Source of the DNA: Clostridiales bacterium
GTDB lineage: Bacteria > Bacillota > Peptococcia > DRI-13 > UBA5745
Assembly: GCA_009777025.1 (NCBI GenBank)
Contig: WRMS01000006.1
Coordinates: 1-33,092 of the forward strand
Reading direction: 5' to 3'
Length of the DNA stretch: 33,092 bases
Part shown: positions 16,524-27,100 of the stretch, one piece after another
Layout of the letters: every line of letters begins with the position of its first letter
How positions within the stretch are numbered: the stretch's first letter is position 1
Program-made: the position numbers and the translations under genes
The notes under the pieces: model-generated
The model's database searches: none
What the model was told of the DNA's origin: nothing
The model's input: only the letters and a program-made list of their open reading frames with translations

Positions 16524-17025
16524 GGCTGTTATAATTATTTATATTTGTTTTATCCTATTTTACATATGCTCTCAAATATCTACTGTTGTTAAGTTCAGAA
16601 ATAATCTCAAGAAGTATTCCGCAGTATTGCTAATGAATAGATTTTATCTAGCTGCACTGGTGGTTGTAATGCTTATAAGCTTGTCAATGATAACCAAAGC
16701 TGCGTTCGATGTATTATCTAGTATACAGCGAAATAGTAACGAACAGCTTCCCTTTGCCATATATGCACTTCCACTCATAACCACTTCATTTAGCTCTGCA
16801 TTGTCTGAAGGTTTATATGCTTTTGGCAACGGATATCTTGTCGGGTACAAATCGGTCGTCCCAATTACATCCGTTACGTTAAAGAAACTGTCTGTTAAAA
16901 AACTGAACAGAGTGAAAGCTGTGCTGTCGATTCACGATCAAAACAAGGCAAAGGCAATAGACATCGTTATGCGAACTTCAAAAAAGAATTTTGACGAGCT
17001 TGCGAAAGCCATCGAAACACAATGA
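16507..17025 (+). CDS. membrane protein B2, 172 aa, three TM plus cytoplasmic C-terminal domain (unknown family)
   Basis: Full-length member of the pair whose truncated copy lies at 15638. Hydrophobic segments are at about 7-24, 47-66 and 80-108, and the remaining 60 residues are soluble and basic (GYKSVVPITSVTLKKLSVKKLNRVKAVLSIHDQNKAKAIDIVMRTSKKNFDELAKAI). That tail alternates strands and ends in a helix, resembling the small PH-like domains found after membrane helices in YcxB-type proteins; this is only a resemblance. GGGAGGG lies 8 nt before the ATG. It always follows an A gene with the same 33-bp spacer, so A and B probably work as a pair. Confidence 0.75.
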   Translation: MIAVMMAVIIIYICFILFYICSQISTVVKFRNNLKKYSAVLLMNRFYLAALVVVMLISLSMITKAAFDVLSSIQRNSNEQLPFAIYALPLITTSFSSALSEGLYAFGNGYLVGYKSVVPITSVTLKKLSVKKLNRVKAVLSIHDQNKAKAIDIVMRTSKKNFDELAKAIETQ

Positions 17026-17117
17026 TGCGCATAGAGGATGATGCCTAGATGGTATACCTCCTCATCCGCCGACATGACATCAATGACTGCGGAGCAGTTT
17101 GTCTCACGATCATATTC

Positions 17118-17216
17118 AAGCGACACGGTTTGCCCCCGCCAAAGAATTAGGAGGTAACTACGGATAGAATCATCAATATCCGGCTTTCCTCTAGCGAAGC
17201 GCGTAGTGCGCCTTAA
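17118..17216 (+). pseudogene. decayed third copy of the cassette start (leader, RBS and first codons of an A gene)
   Basis: The segment matches the A1 leader: GACAC-GTTTGC...CCC, then TTAGGAGGTAACT followed by aCGGATAGAATCATCAAT. The ribosome site is intact, but the start codon is ACG instead of ATG. The frame reads D-R-I-I-N as in A2, then diverges and stops at 17214-17216, overlapping the end of the opposing UroD-like gene. It is therefore a remnant from which the rest was lost. The stretch 17026-17117 before it holds nothing I recognise. Confidence 0.5.
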
Positions 17217-18307
17217 ACGATTCCCCGTTCCTTGTCGTAGTATTCGCGGGAATAGCAGTAGGCCTCGCAGCAGGCGTCCCACATCGCCTCGGGGCTTGGA
17301 GGCGCGCCCAATACCAGATACAAACCGCCTTGTCTGCCGTACAGATCGACGGTGTTTCTGATCTTAGCCAGCCTCTCTTCACTGGAGACTTCTTCGTCGA
17401 TGGCGAGGCCTTCGATCGAGCAGCAGAAGCCGACCTTGTCGCCGTACGCCCGCTTAAGACCGGGCATATCATTCGCCCGACGCTGGATCTGCAGGATATC
17501 CACTTTGAGGTCGATGATATACCGGATGAAGCGCTCGATCTTTCCGCAGGTGTGCAACTCAAAGCAAATATCGCCGGACGCCTTGATATGGTCGATGACC
17601 TTTTTTGTCGGCGCCCAGACCATAGATTCGAAATACGCTTCGGAGAAGAAGGTATCCCGCTCTGTTCCCCAGTCGTCGTGATAGGTAATCTGGTTCACGG
17701 AGGGGTAGCATGCCTTGATGAGATCATAGCGCTCCAGCAGATTGTCCGCGTAGGCGTCAAAAAATGCTGTAACCGCATCCTGCTCCTGGGCCATTGCCAC
17801 CATGGCTTCTTCGTAGCCGCCCATCACGGCTACCAGTTTTTCCGTGCATCCGGTACCGATATCGATAGACAGCACTTTATCCGGATCCTTCCGGTTTTGC
17901 AGATAGGCGTCGGCAGCCGTCTTCCAGTCATAGGTCTTCCAGTCGGGAAAGACGAGCCTGCTGTCCCACTTGGTGATATCGTCCAGGAGCTGCGTTCCTG
18001 GCTTAAGCATCGAGCCGCCGGCGACGGGAACATATACCCATTGGCAGCCCCAGTCGTCGGTGTATTCGACCCGTTCACTCCCGCCGATCAGGGGGGGATT
18101 TTTTCCGGTTATCCTTACCGTATCAAAATCCAGCATGGCTGTAGGCGCCCATACCGGCGTTTGATGCTTCCAGGCGCGCTTAAAGTTTTCGACGGGCGTC
18201 AGCGGGCGGTCAAGGACCGGCACGTCATATTCCTTCGAAGTGAACATCGCCCTTCTTCTTTCCGTTGGCGTGCCTTCCGCCATAAAGGGAATACGCGGAT
18301 AGTTCAT
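17213..18307 (-). CDS. uroporphyrinogen decarboxylase-like (URO-D/MtaA superfamily) protein, 364 aa
   Basis: TIM-barrel family containing uroporphyrinogen decarboxylases and cobamide-dependent methyltransferases. Family-type elements are the C-terminal segments QITYHDDWGTERDTFFS, DICFELHTCGKIERFIRYIIDLKVDILQIQ (the HxCG element, a zinc-site feature in the methyltransferase branch) and KVGFCCSIEG. It lacks the N-terminal arginine-rich substrate signature of true HemE as far as I can see, and no haem or corrinoid-protein gene is nearby, so a methyltransferase-like or unassigned role is more likely than haem synthesis. The track starts at 18340, but ATG 18307 has AGGAGGAGG just upstream. It is last in a four-gene minus-strand set, 46 bp after the aldo/keto reductase. 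Confidence 0.8.
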   Translation of the reverse strand: MNYPRIPFMAEGTPTERRRAMFTSKEYDVPVLDRPLTPVENFKRAWKHQTPVWAPTAMLDFDTVRITGKNPPLIGGSERVEYTDDWGCQWVYVPVAGGSMLKPGTQLLDDITKWDSRLVFPDWKTYDWKTAADAYLQNRKDPDKVLSIDIGTGCTEKLVAVMGGYEEAMVAMAQEQDAVTAFFDAYADNLLERYDLIKACYPSVNQITYHDDWGTERDTFFSEAYFESMVWAPTKKVIDHIKASGDICFELHTCGKIERFIRYIIDLKVDILQIQRRANDMPGLKRAYGDKVGFCCSIEGLAIDEEVSSEERLAKIRNTVDLYGRQGGLYLVLGAPPSPEAMWDACCEAYCYSREYYDKERGIV

Positions 18308-18353
18308 AGAGCCTCCTCCTTTGCACTGGTTTACTATCATCGTGCCACATTGC

Positions 18354-19295
18354 TCATTCAGAATCGATGCAGTCTACCTTGCCGAACAAGCTGTCCAGCC
18401 TGGCCAGTACCTTCTCCGGCAGCGGCGGCCTCTGTATCGACCGCAAGTTTTCTTCCAGATGCTCTGCATTGCTTGTCCCGGTCAGGGTAACGCTGATGCC
18501 CGGACTATGACGGCAAAAACGATAAGCGGCGTCGATCACGCTTTCCGCCGCGCCATCCTCCTTCAGAAAGTCCAATATATCCGGGGAAGGCTTGAACCCT
18601 GGCCCACCCTGGCCGTGTTCGGCGATGATATCCAGGTTCGCCTGCAGCCTTTCCTGGTTGGACAAGGCGGTCCGCACCGCAAACATGCAGAGGACGCCGA
18701 TATTGTTCCGCAGCGCGACAGGCAGAACCGTCTTTGCCGCGGAGGGGTTAAGATAATTGAAGCCTGTCATGATGACGTCAAAAATACCTTCTTCCAGGGA
18801 CTGCTTCAGCATCTCATGGGAGCGGTCGATCATAAACCGTTCCGTCACGCCGAAGAAGCGCAGCTTCCCCTGTTCTTTCGCTTTTTCCATGACCGGGATA
18901 AAGGTATCCCGCGCCCGGATGTAGTCCGCCGGCGCCAGGCCGTGCAGATGGTAGACGTCCACATACTCCGTGCCCAGCGCCCGAAGGGCGTTTTCCAGCG
19001 TCGCCATCAGCGCGTCCGGCTTCTCAAATTCCCCGCCGAAGCTATTATAAGGGAATTTAGACGACAGCACATATTGGTCTCTGGCTATGCCTTTCAGTCC
19101 CCGACCGATGGCCGCTTCCGTTCCGTAGGCGGCGGAGGTGTCAAAGAAATTGACGCCCGCATCAAATGCCTTTCTGACGATGCCTGCGGCGTGTTCCTCC
19201 CCGAATTTGCCAAGCCCAAGCCGCGAATGCCCGCCGCCTCCGAGACCGGCGACGCTCACCTTTAATCCGGTTCTCCCAAGAATAATCTGCTCCAT
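18354..19295 (-). CDS. aldo/keto reductase, 313 aa
   Basis: NAD(P)H-dependent oxidoreductase of the AKR TIM-barrel family. The expected catalytic residues are in place: Asp and Tyr in FFDTSAAYGTE, Lys in VLSSKFPY, His in VDVYHLHGL. The end also fits (ISVTLTGTSNAEHLEENL is the usual GTS...NL segment of cofactor binding). It begins EQIILGRTGLKVSVAGLGGGG, as in the YghZ/'general stress' branch, which commonly has the L-G-T-G/R-T-G-L-x-V-S start. Substrate unknown. ATG 19295 follows AAGGAGGG at good spacing and is preferred over the track start at 19313. It is 21 bp downstream of the nucleotidyltransferase gene and likely co-transcribed. Confidence 0.92.
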   Translation of the reverse strand: MEQIILGRTGLKVSVAGLGGGGHSRLGLGKFGEEHAAGIVRKAFDAGVNFFDTSAAYGTEAAIGRGLKGIARDQYVLSSKFPYNSFGGEFEKPDALMATLENALRALGTEYVDVYHLHGLAPADYIRARDTFIPVMEKAKEQGKLRFFGVTERFMIDRSHEMLKQSLEEGIFDVIMTGFNYLNPSAAKTVLPVALRNNIGVLCMFAVRTALSNQERLQANLDIIAEHGQGGPGFKPSPDILDFLKEDGAAESVIDAAYRFCRHSPGISVTLTGTSNAEHLEENLRSIQRPPLPEKVLARLDSLFGKVDCIDSE

Positions 19296-19316
19296 AGTTT
19301 CTCCCTCCTTCATTTT

Positions 19317-19973
19317 CTATACCTTGCCATCCTGCTTGTGTCCTATGCTATGGGGAGGAAGCGCGGCATGGTATTGCTTTACCCGCTCCCAATCCTCTTC
19401 GCTATCGACGTCCATACCCTGCCAGCCCGCTTCAGCAGGAATATACAATATCCTGTCCCTCTCTTCCCCGACCGCCTTCATCCCGCCTTCTTCTCCTTTA
19501 AGGGTCTTCAGGAGCGGGATCCTGTCCGCCGGGAAAGTGACCGGCGAACCGGGCCTGCCATCGTAGACAGGCACGACGATCCGGTCGGGCGCCTGCAAAA
19601 AACATTCGTTAAGCTTCCATAATAATTGGTCCGTCATCAGCACCTGATCCCCGGGGAAAAAGATGATTCCAAGGGGCATGGGCTTCCCTGCTGACGTCGC
19701 TCTTTCTTCCAGGGCTGCGATCCCTAAGCGGATCGAGCTGCTTTTCCCTTCGGCTGCATAAGGGTTTCCCACTGATACAAATCCTCTTATACCTGCCATC
19801 TCCAATATTTCCGTATATTGAGAAACTACAGCCACCGTGTCGTAGCCGATTCTTCCGATCCGATCCAACACGCTGCCGATCACCGTTCCGTTTTCCCAGG
19901 GGAGCAGGAGTTTGTTTCGTCCCATTCGACGGGAGAAACCGGAGGCCATCACCACAGCTGACACAGGGTTCAT
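19317..19973 (-). CDS. MobA/MocA-like nucleotidyltransferase, 218 aa
   Basis: NTP-transferase fold with the signature VVMASGFSRRMGRNKLLLPW at residues 7-26, corresponding to the LAAGxSxRMGxxK loop that binds CTP or GTP. Later come YAAEGKSSSIRLGI, the metal-binding FPGDQVLMTDQLL (usual xxDxP) and RPGSPVTFPAD (usual GHPVLF). In MocA/MobA this activity links a nucleotide to molybdopterin, and the ASGFSRRMGxNKLLL form is common in clostridial selenium/molybdenum hydroxylase clusters. No xdh, moa or mog gene is in the window, so the substrate is open. AGGAGA precedes the ATG by 6 nt. Confidence 0.85.
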   Translation of the reverse strand: MNPVSAVVMASGFSRRMGRNKLLLPWENGTVIGSVLDRIGRIGYDTVAVVSQYTEILEMAGIRGFVSVGNPYAAEGKSSSIRLGIAALEERATSAGKPMPLGIIFFPGDQVLMTDQLLWKLNECFLQAPDRIVVPVYDGRPGSPVTFPADRIPLLKTLKGEEGGMKAVGEERDRILYIPAEAGWQGMDVDSEEDWERVKQYHAALPPHSIGHKQDGKV

Positions 19974-20028
19974 CTTTTTCTCCTATCTCCTTTCTCCTAT
20001 TTTTCAGCATTTGCTTATTGGTATCATT

Positions 20029-20790
20029 TCATATCCAATCGGTAAACGCCTTGTGGAACAGGTAAAGCAAAGCCAGCATAAGCGGCTGGTGTACAATATA
20101 GATCAGCAGAGACTTTCTGCCCAAAGCCATGAGTCCTCTTAGTGTATAAGCCACCGGTTTCGGAAAGCCCGCCGGATCGGCTATAGCGGATAAGCGGGCT
20201 TTATTCTTTTCACTTTTCAGTAGTAGAATGCCGGCTGCGCCGCCGATAAAGAACACGCCAAGCCAGGGAATCAGCGGGTAATGATCATAACTGGAGTAAG
20301 AACTTGTAATCAGCCCGAGGAAAAACAAATAGGGAGATTCTACATGGCTTTTACCAAACGGGATTCCCAACAAAAGGAATAACGGAGAACAAAGGAGTAA
20401 CACAGTAAGCTTAACGGACTGTTTCCGTATCAGCTTGTCCATGATCCCCCACAGGATCATGGCGGAACCCAGAAAATGCAAAATGCCAAAACGAATATAT
20501 AAAGTCGGGATAAACAGAAAGGTTGCCAGGGTAACCACCATACCCAGCAGAAAAACCCGGACGCCTCTCTTACCATTGTTTGCCGATAGGCTGCAGCTCG
20601 CGCCGGATACCAGCATAAACAGTATCGCCGAGGTCCTTCCTACAAAAATCCATGGCGATGCGTAATACGCGATAGCATAACCAAAAAAATCCCGCAGATC
20701 CACAAGCAGATGAAAGAAAACCATCAGCACAATAGCCAGGCCGCGCAACTCGTCAATGATCCATATCCTATCGGGTTGTATCCTGTTCAT
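20029..20790 (-). CDS. DUF1624/HGSNAT-type membrane acyltransferase-like protein, 253 aa
   Basis: Multi-pass membrane protein with about seven hydrophobic segments. The N-terminal IWIIDELRGLAIVLMVFFHLLVDL, with its RGLAIxLMVxxH core, is the hallmark of the heparan-alpha-glucosaminide N-acetyltransferase catalytic-domain family; the His in the first helix is thought to be catalytic there. Further family segments are RTSAILFMLVSGASC and the C-terminal LGRKSLLIYIVHQPLMLALLY. The presumed role is acetylation of a cell-surface or membrane sugar, but the acceptor is unknown. GGAG lies upstream of the ATG. It is first of the four-gene minus-strand set and divergent from the giant surface-protein gene, whose wall-related role would fit surface glycan modification only loosely. 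Confidence 0.85.
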   Translation of the reverse strand: MNRIQPDRIWIIDELRGLAIVLMVFFHLLVDLRDFFGYAIAYYASPWIFVGRTSAILFMLVSGASCSLSANNGKRGVRVFLLGMVVTLATFLFIPTLYIRFGILHFLGSAMILWGIMDKLIRKQSVKLTVLLLCSPLFLLLGIPFGKSHVESPYLFFLGLITSSYSSYDHYPLIPWLGVFFIGGAAGILLLKSEKNKARLSAIADPAGFPKPVAYTLRGLMALGRKSLLIYIVHQPLMLALLYLFHKAFTDWI

Positions 20791-21118
20791 GATAGCTCCA
20801 TCATATCAAAGAAGCTCTTTCGCGTCTATACGAATCCTGTTTTTGCCGTTTAGTAATTGTCACAGAAATGTATGTATTTGTTCTGCTTATTCATCAAATG
20901 TTATTGTTACAAATGTTGAAATATGCTAGTATATAATATATTACTATAGTTTTATAGTTCTTCCTTCATTCGGTCACCGCTCGCGCCAAATGATTCAATC
21001 TACAGCGCGGGTAATGATAGAGAAAATCATAGATCTATACGCTGAATGCATACTAATTTTATCAAGTATGCAGAAATTCTTTCAGTGTCCGGTAATGTGA
21101 TTGGGGGAGGAATTTATC
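20791..21118. other. divergent intergenic region (328 bp) with 5' untranslated leader of the giant gene
   Basis: No gene seen. The left part separates the divergent DUF1624 gene; the middle is AT-rich and holds a plus-strand promoter; the right part is an untranslated leader of about 180 nt ending in GGGGGAGG 8 nt before the giant ORF's ATG. The listed ORF 21046-21264 overlaps that start in another frame and is not a gene. Confidence 0.6.
20904..20937 (+). promoter_or_regulatory. promoter candidate for the giant LRR/Ig gene
   Basis: TTGTTA (20904-20909) and TAGTAT (20927-20932) are 17 bp apart; an overlapping perfect TATAAT at 20932-20937 is 22 bp from the same -35. The region is strongly AT-rich. 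Which -10 is used cannot be decided by eye. Confidence 0.4.
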
Positions 21119-24100
21119 ATGCATTCAAAGCAAACATCATTCTTCAGCAACAGGAAAAAGGGCATGCTATTCAAGTTACCCTTAGTCGTCATGCTCATCC
21201 TGCAGCTTGCGGCTTCGCCGCTGCTGGCTCTCGTGGAAGAACCGCTTCCGGAGAGCTTGTTTAGCGTCTATCCTGAAGCGGATAATCCCGGCTTAAGCGA
21301 GGCTTTGCCTGACGGTAATCCCGACTATCATGATGAGGATACGGATTACCCCAGTCTGGTACCTTTAGATGACGAAGTCGTCGATCGGTTTATTTCGCTC
21401 CTTACCGAACCGGAGGATATTCATACTATAGAAGGCGCTGTCGCCGGAAGCCTGTTCGTGGAAGCGCTGGGCTTCGAAAGCGAACTGACTTTTCAATGGT
21501 TCGAAGGGGCATTTGCGACAGACAGAAGCGGTCTGCTCATTGAAGGCGCAACAAAATCCATGTTCGATATCCCGCCTGATCTGGACGCCGGTACGTACTA
21601 TTACTATTGTATCGTCAGTGCGGAAGACGCGGTAAGCGCGATCAGCATAGCAGCGATCGTGACTGTCGAACCCCCGAAATACATTCGCTATATCGATTCC
21701 ATCCCGGACGCCAATTTCCGCAGCTTTGTGCTGTCGTATTTGAACTGGGACGGCGGCAGACGAACGGACGACAGCCCCATTACAGATGCGGACATAGCGA
21801 CGCTGGCTGTCATCTCCCAGTTGGTCCTCAGCGACATGGGAATTGCCGATCTGACGGGGATTCAGCTTTTTACCGGGCTTCAGGTTCTGGATTGCCGCGG
21901 TAACTTTCTGACCTCGCTGGATTTGTCTTATAATCCAAACCTCAGCTCCCTCTATTGCGCAAACAACCAGCTGACAGGTTTGGACGTCTCTGCAAACCTC
22001 GTGCTAAACCGGCTCATCTGCAATAATAACGATATGGCTTCTCCGGATGATGTGATAGGCTGGGAGGCAATCGGCCTGATGATCAACAGCCCGGACAATT
22101 TGGGGAGCGGTTCGTTCCACTTCTATAACCAAAGAGGCGTGATCGAAAAACCCCAGATCAAGATTACTGCCCAGCCGGTGAACGGAACAATGGGGCTGAT
22201 CAACGGCAGGCTGGATTACAGCTGCATCTTAAGTGTAGCAGCTGAAATCAACAGCGGCGACAAACTGTATTATCAGTGGTATTGGCTTACAGGCGAGGCG
22301 CCGGATCCGAACGCGGATATTCCGGTCGGCGCGGAAGCGTCATTGGAGGTAACGCCTGAACTTGTAGACTTCCAGTACCAATGGCTGTATACGTTCTATT
22401 GTGTGATTCACGCGGATTCGGCGGAAAGCGTAATCAGCGACATAGCCGAGGTTGAACTGACTGAAATCATGATGTGTCCCGATACCAGCTTCTTCCTCCA
22501 GCCCGAAGCAATGACCATCGTAACGGAGGGCGCTATCAGCGGAAGCTTATATGCCGAAGCCGTGACCTACAAAGTGGATGTAGCCTATCAATGGTTCCGT
22601 ACCGATACGCCGGATGATTATTACTATGCTACCCCCATCGCAGGCGCTACCTCCCCGGAATTTGTCATACCGGAGGACTTAACCGCAGACGGCAGCCCCT
22701 ATTATTTCTACTGCAGGGCCGCCGGCTGGGTAGACGTAGACATAAGCGAGCTCGCCACCGTCGTTGTCGAGCCGAAGAAGACCGATTTTATCACTTATGC
22801 GGAAGCCTTCCCGGACGCCAATTTCTGCGCCGCTGTGCTGAAGCTGATTAACGCCGGCGACGAAATCAACAGGACAGAGGATAGCCCGCTTACCGAGGAG
22901 GACCAGCGCTTTCTGGCGGCGGTGGAAGAGCTTGATCTCTTTAAGCTCAACATCACGGATCTGACCGGCTTACCCTACTTCAGCGGTATGATCCGTTTCT
23001 CTTGCGCCGGAAATCAGTTGACAAAGCTGGACGTGCGCCCGTTCACCGCCCTCGAATGGCTTTCCTGCCATGAAAATCAGCTTACCGATTTGGATGTATC
23101 GCAGAATACGGCCCTGGAAAGGCTGACCTGCTACGACAACCGGCTGGAGACGCTAATTCTGACGGAAAACGCGGCCCTTCAAGTCCTCTATTGCTATAAC
23201 AACCGGCTGGAAATGCTCTATCTGACAGATAATCCGCTGCTCAGCGAGCTGGCGTGCAACAATAACCGGATTCAATGGCTGGATGTAAGTCAAAACCCAT
23301 CCCTGCTCTCTCTGTATTGTGACGACAATCTGCTTCTGGATCTGGATATCACGCAAAACACGGCGCTGCTCAACCTTAGCTGTTCCAACAATATACTGAC
23401 AGACTTGGATGTGTCGCAAAATAGCGCCCTCCGCACAATCGATTGTTCCGGCAACCTGCTGTACGAGCTGGATGTGACGCAAAACCCCTTACTGAGTGAT
23501 TTGCTTTGCGCGGACAACCGGTTAGTCAAGCTTGATGTGTCAAATTCAACAGGTCTCGCCTATATCGATTGCAGCAACAATTTACTGGAGGAATTGGACG
23601 TTTCCCAAAATGCGGCCCTCTTATATCTTTACTGCTTCGAAAACCGGCTGACAGGCTTGGAACTGGCGAAAAGCGATACGATATGGCGGCTTTACTGCTA
23701 TAACAACTATATGACTTCCCCGGACGATGTGATCGGCTGGCAGACTAAGAACAATCTGGTGATCAATAGCCCCGGCAATCTGAATAGCGGTACCTTCCGT
23801 TATTTCAACCAAAAGTCCGGTGTTATCCGTCCGTCTATCATCATCCGGTCTCAGCCGGAGGATTTGCTCATCCTCATTCAGGATGAGATAACAAGCCCCG
23901 ATACCCTGACCATTGACGCGATTGCAAACCCGGATGCAGAGCTTACTTATGCCTGGTACCAGCTCCTAGGCGAGGAACCAAACCCTGCTACGGACAGGTT
24001 TATGGCCACAGGGGCAAGCTTCTCTGTTGCCCCCCTTCTGTCATCGTATCCATACGGAGGACTCTTCTATTTCTACTGTGTCGTCGGTGCGGAAAACGCG

Positions 24101-27100
24101 GACAGCGTGATCAGCAGGGTAGCATACGTCTATATTACGTATGTCTTTGTAGATCCCGGCGTTGAAATTGTTACCCAGCCCGAGGCGAACACCACCGTCA
24201 CCGAAGGGGAAATTGAAGGCAGCTTGTATATCCACGCGAAACCCATCGGCAATACAACTGTATCGTATCAGTGGTACCGCAATACCAGCGCATCCAACAC
24301 AGGCGGTATGCGCATCGAAGGCGCCACATCGCCCGAGTTTATGATCCCGGCGGATCTGACGGCGGACGGCAGCCCCTATTACTATTACTGTGTAGCAAGT
24401 GGCGGAATCGACTCCCCGGCGAGCGAGGTCGCGACTGTGACGGTCGTCACAAAATCGACCTTCACCACGATCGAGATTATCACACAGCCCTTGAGCGGCA
24501 GGCTGCGGATCATCAACGGCAGGTTGGATTACAGCTACATCTTGTACGTTGAAGCCGAAGCCGATAACGGCGCCACTTTGCAGTATCAGTGGTTCTATCG
24601 CAGCGGTTCGGCGCCGAATCCCGGGTACGACCGGCTGGTGGGGTCGGAAGCCGATTTGGAAATCAGCATAGAGCTGCTGAGCGGCTTCAGCCATTTGCAG
24701 AGTTATGACTTCTACTGTATCGTTAGCGCGGAAGGTGCGGACAGCGTAACCAGTTCCGCGGCGAATATCAATGTCGTGGATACGACTATGTATCCCGACA
24801 CCTTCTTCCTGCTTCAACCCGCCGCCGAAACCGTCGTCACTGAAGGCTTCATCAGCGGCAGTTTATACGCCGAAGCATGGACCTACAAAGTGGATGTGGA
24901 ATACCAGTGGTACAGCATGCTTTCGGCGGATCCGGCGTCTGGCATAACGCCTATCGAAGGCGCTACCTCCCCATCCTTCAGGATCCCGGCGGATCTGGCG
25001 GCGGACGGCAGCCCCTATTATTTCCTCTGTGGCGCTTCCGGATGGACGGAAGTGATTTTCAGTAATCCTGCTGTCGTTGTCGTCAAACCGGAGCCAGGCC
25101 AGATAACCTATGAAGCCGCCTTCCCGGACGTCAATTTCCGGGACGCTGTGATTGCCCTGCTGAATACGGACGGCGGCGACAGAGCCGGCGACAGTGTCAT
25201 CAGTGAAGACGACTTGATGCGTATGGCGCGCATGACAGAGCTGCATATTTCCAATCAGCGCATCGCCGATCTGACAGGGATAGCATACTTCCCCTCTCTG
25301 CTAACGCTGGATTGCAGCAACAACCAGCTGACTGCTCTGGATGTTTCGCAGAATGCCGGTCTGCGCATACTGTCCTGCCAGTTTAACGCGATAACGGAGT
25401 TGGATCTTTCCTCCAACCCCGCGCTTCTGGTGTTGAATTGCAACAACAATCGTTTGGTTTCCCTCATTCTGACGCAGAACAGGGCGCTTCTGTCGCTCAA
25501 CTGCGCAGGCAACAATCTGGCGAAACTGGACTTGACGGGGGTTCTCGATCTATCTGTGCTCTTCTGCCAGGAAAACGACCTGACGGCATTGAATCTGACG
25601 AATAACGCCAGCCTGATGCATCTGGAATGCTGGGACAACCCGCTGACCGATCTGGATCTGAGCGGGAATCCCTACCTGACAACCCTGATCTGTGGACGCT
25701 TTGATAGCGGCGAAGGCTTCCTGACTGAACTGGATGTATCGCAAAACAAGGAATTGGTTTACATCTGGTGCAGCGGTAATCAGCTCTCAAGCCTGGATGT
25801 ATCGCAAAATACCAAGCTGAACAGGCTATTCTGCAATGACAACTACATTGCTTCCCCGGACGACGTAAAGGGCTGGCAGGAGATCGGGCTGGAGATCAAC
25901 AGCCCGGAATCCCTGAATGCTGGGACATTCCGCTACTATAACCAGAAAGAGACCATTGCCAAGCCAGTCATCACGATTCTGTCCCAGCCTGAGGACAAGG
26001 TGCTGATTTACCAGGATGGCATACTCGTCGGGACCGATGACCTGCACATTACTGCGGAAGCGACGCTTGGCGCAGAATTAACCTATACCTGGTATCTACT
26101 CCTTGGCGAAGAACCGGATCCCACTAAAGATGAAGCGGTAATTACAGGGGCCGACATCTCCCTGACGCAGCTGTTATCGCCGGCAGTCGCGGAAATATAC
26201 TACTTCTACTGTGTGGTCGCCGCGGAAGGCGCAGACAATGTAATCAGCAGAGTAGTGGAAGTGACGATCCTCGGGTCTATCACCGGTCCCGATGTGCAGA
26301 TCATCGCCCAACCTGCCGAAAATACGGTTGTTACCGAAGGGGAAATCGAAGGCAGTTTGTGCATCGACGCGATCCCCATTGGTACGGATACGGTGTTCTT
26401 TCAATGGTACATCAATACTGTCGCCTCCAACGAAGGCGGTTCGCCCATTTATAGCTCGCCTACTTCCTCGGATTTTCCGATTCCGACGAACCTGACAGCC
26501 GACGGCAGCCCCTATTACTTCTACTGCGAAGCATCCGTCGGTTCCACTAGTAAATTCAGCGACGTAGCGATAGTCACGGTACTGCCGGCAAAGACCGGCG
26601 TCACCTACGCGGAAGCTTTCCCGGACGCCAATTTCCGAGAAGCGGTGCTGGGATTGTTGAATGCGGACGGTGGCGACAGAACCGGCGAAAGCCATCTCAG
26701 CGAAGCCGACCGCGCGTGGATGGCAGGGCTGGAAGAATTGGAAATTTTCAACAGAAGCATCGCGGATATGACCGGCCTGGCCTATTTTACCGGGCTATCG
26801 TACTTGCATTGCTCCGACAACCAATTGACGGAATTGGATGTAACGCAAAACACGGAGCTCGAGTACCTAAATTGTTGGAACAACCTGCTGGTAGAACTGG
26901 ATGTAAGCCAAAACACCGCATTGCGGATCCTTGACGTAGGAGATAATCTCCTGACAGAGCTGGATTTATCCAATAATGCGATGCTGGTCAATCTGTATTG
27001 CGACTATAACCTCTTGGCAGAACTGGATGTAAGCCAAAACACGGAGCTCGAGAACCTAGATTGTCGGAACAACCTGCTGGCAGAACTGGATGTAAGCCAA

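Noticed and set aside
17330-18490. 386-aa plus-strand ORF
   Set aside because: Antisense shadow of the UroD-like gene and the end of the aldo/keto reductase gene, both of which have clear family motifs and good ribosome sites on the minus strand.
18321-19265. 314-aa plus-strand ORF
   Set aside because: Complementary to the aldo/keto reductase, whose catalytic residues are all visible on the other strand.
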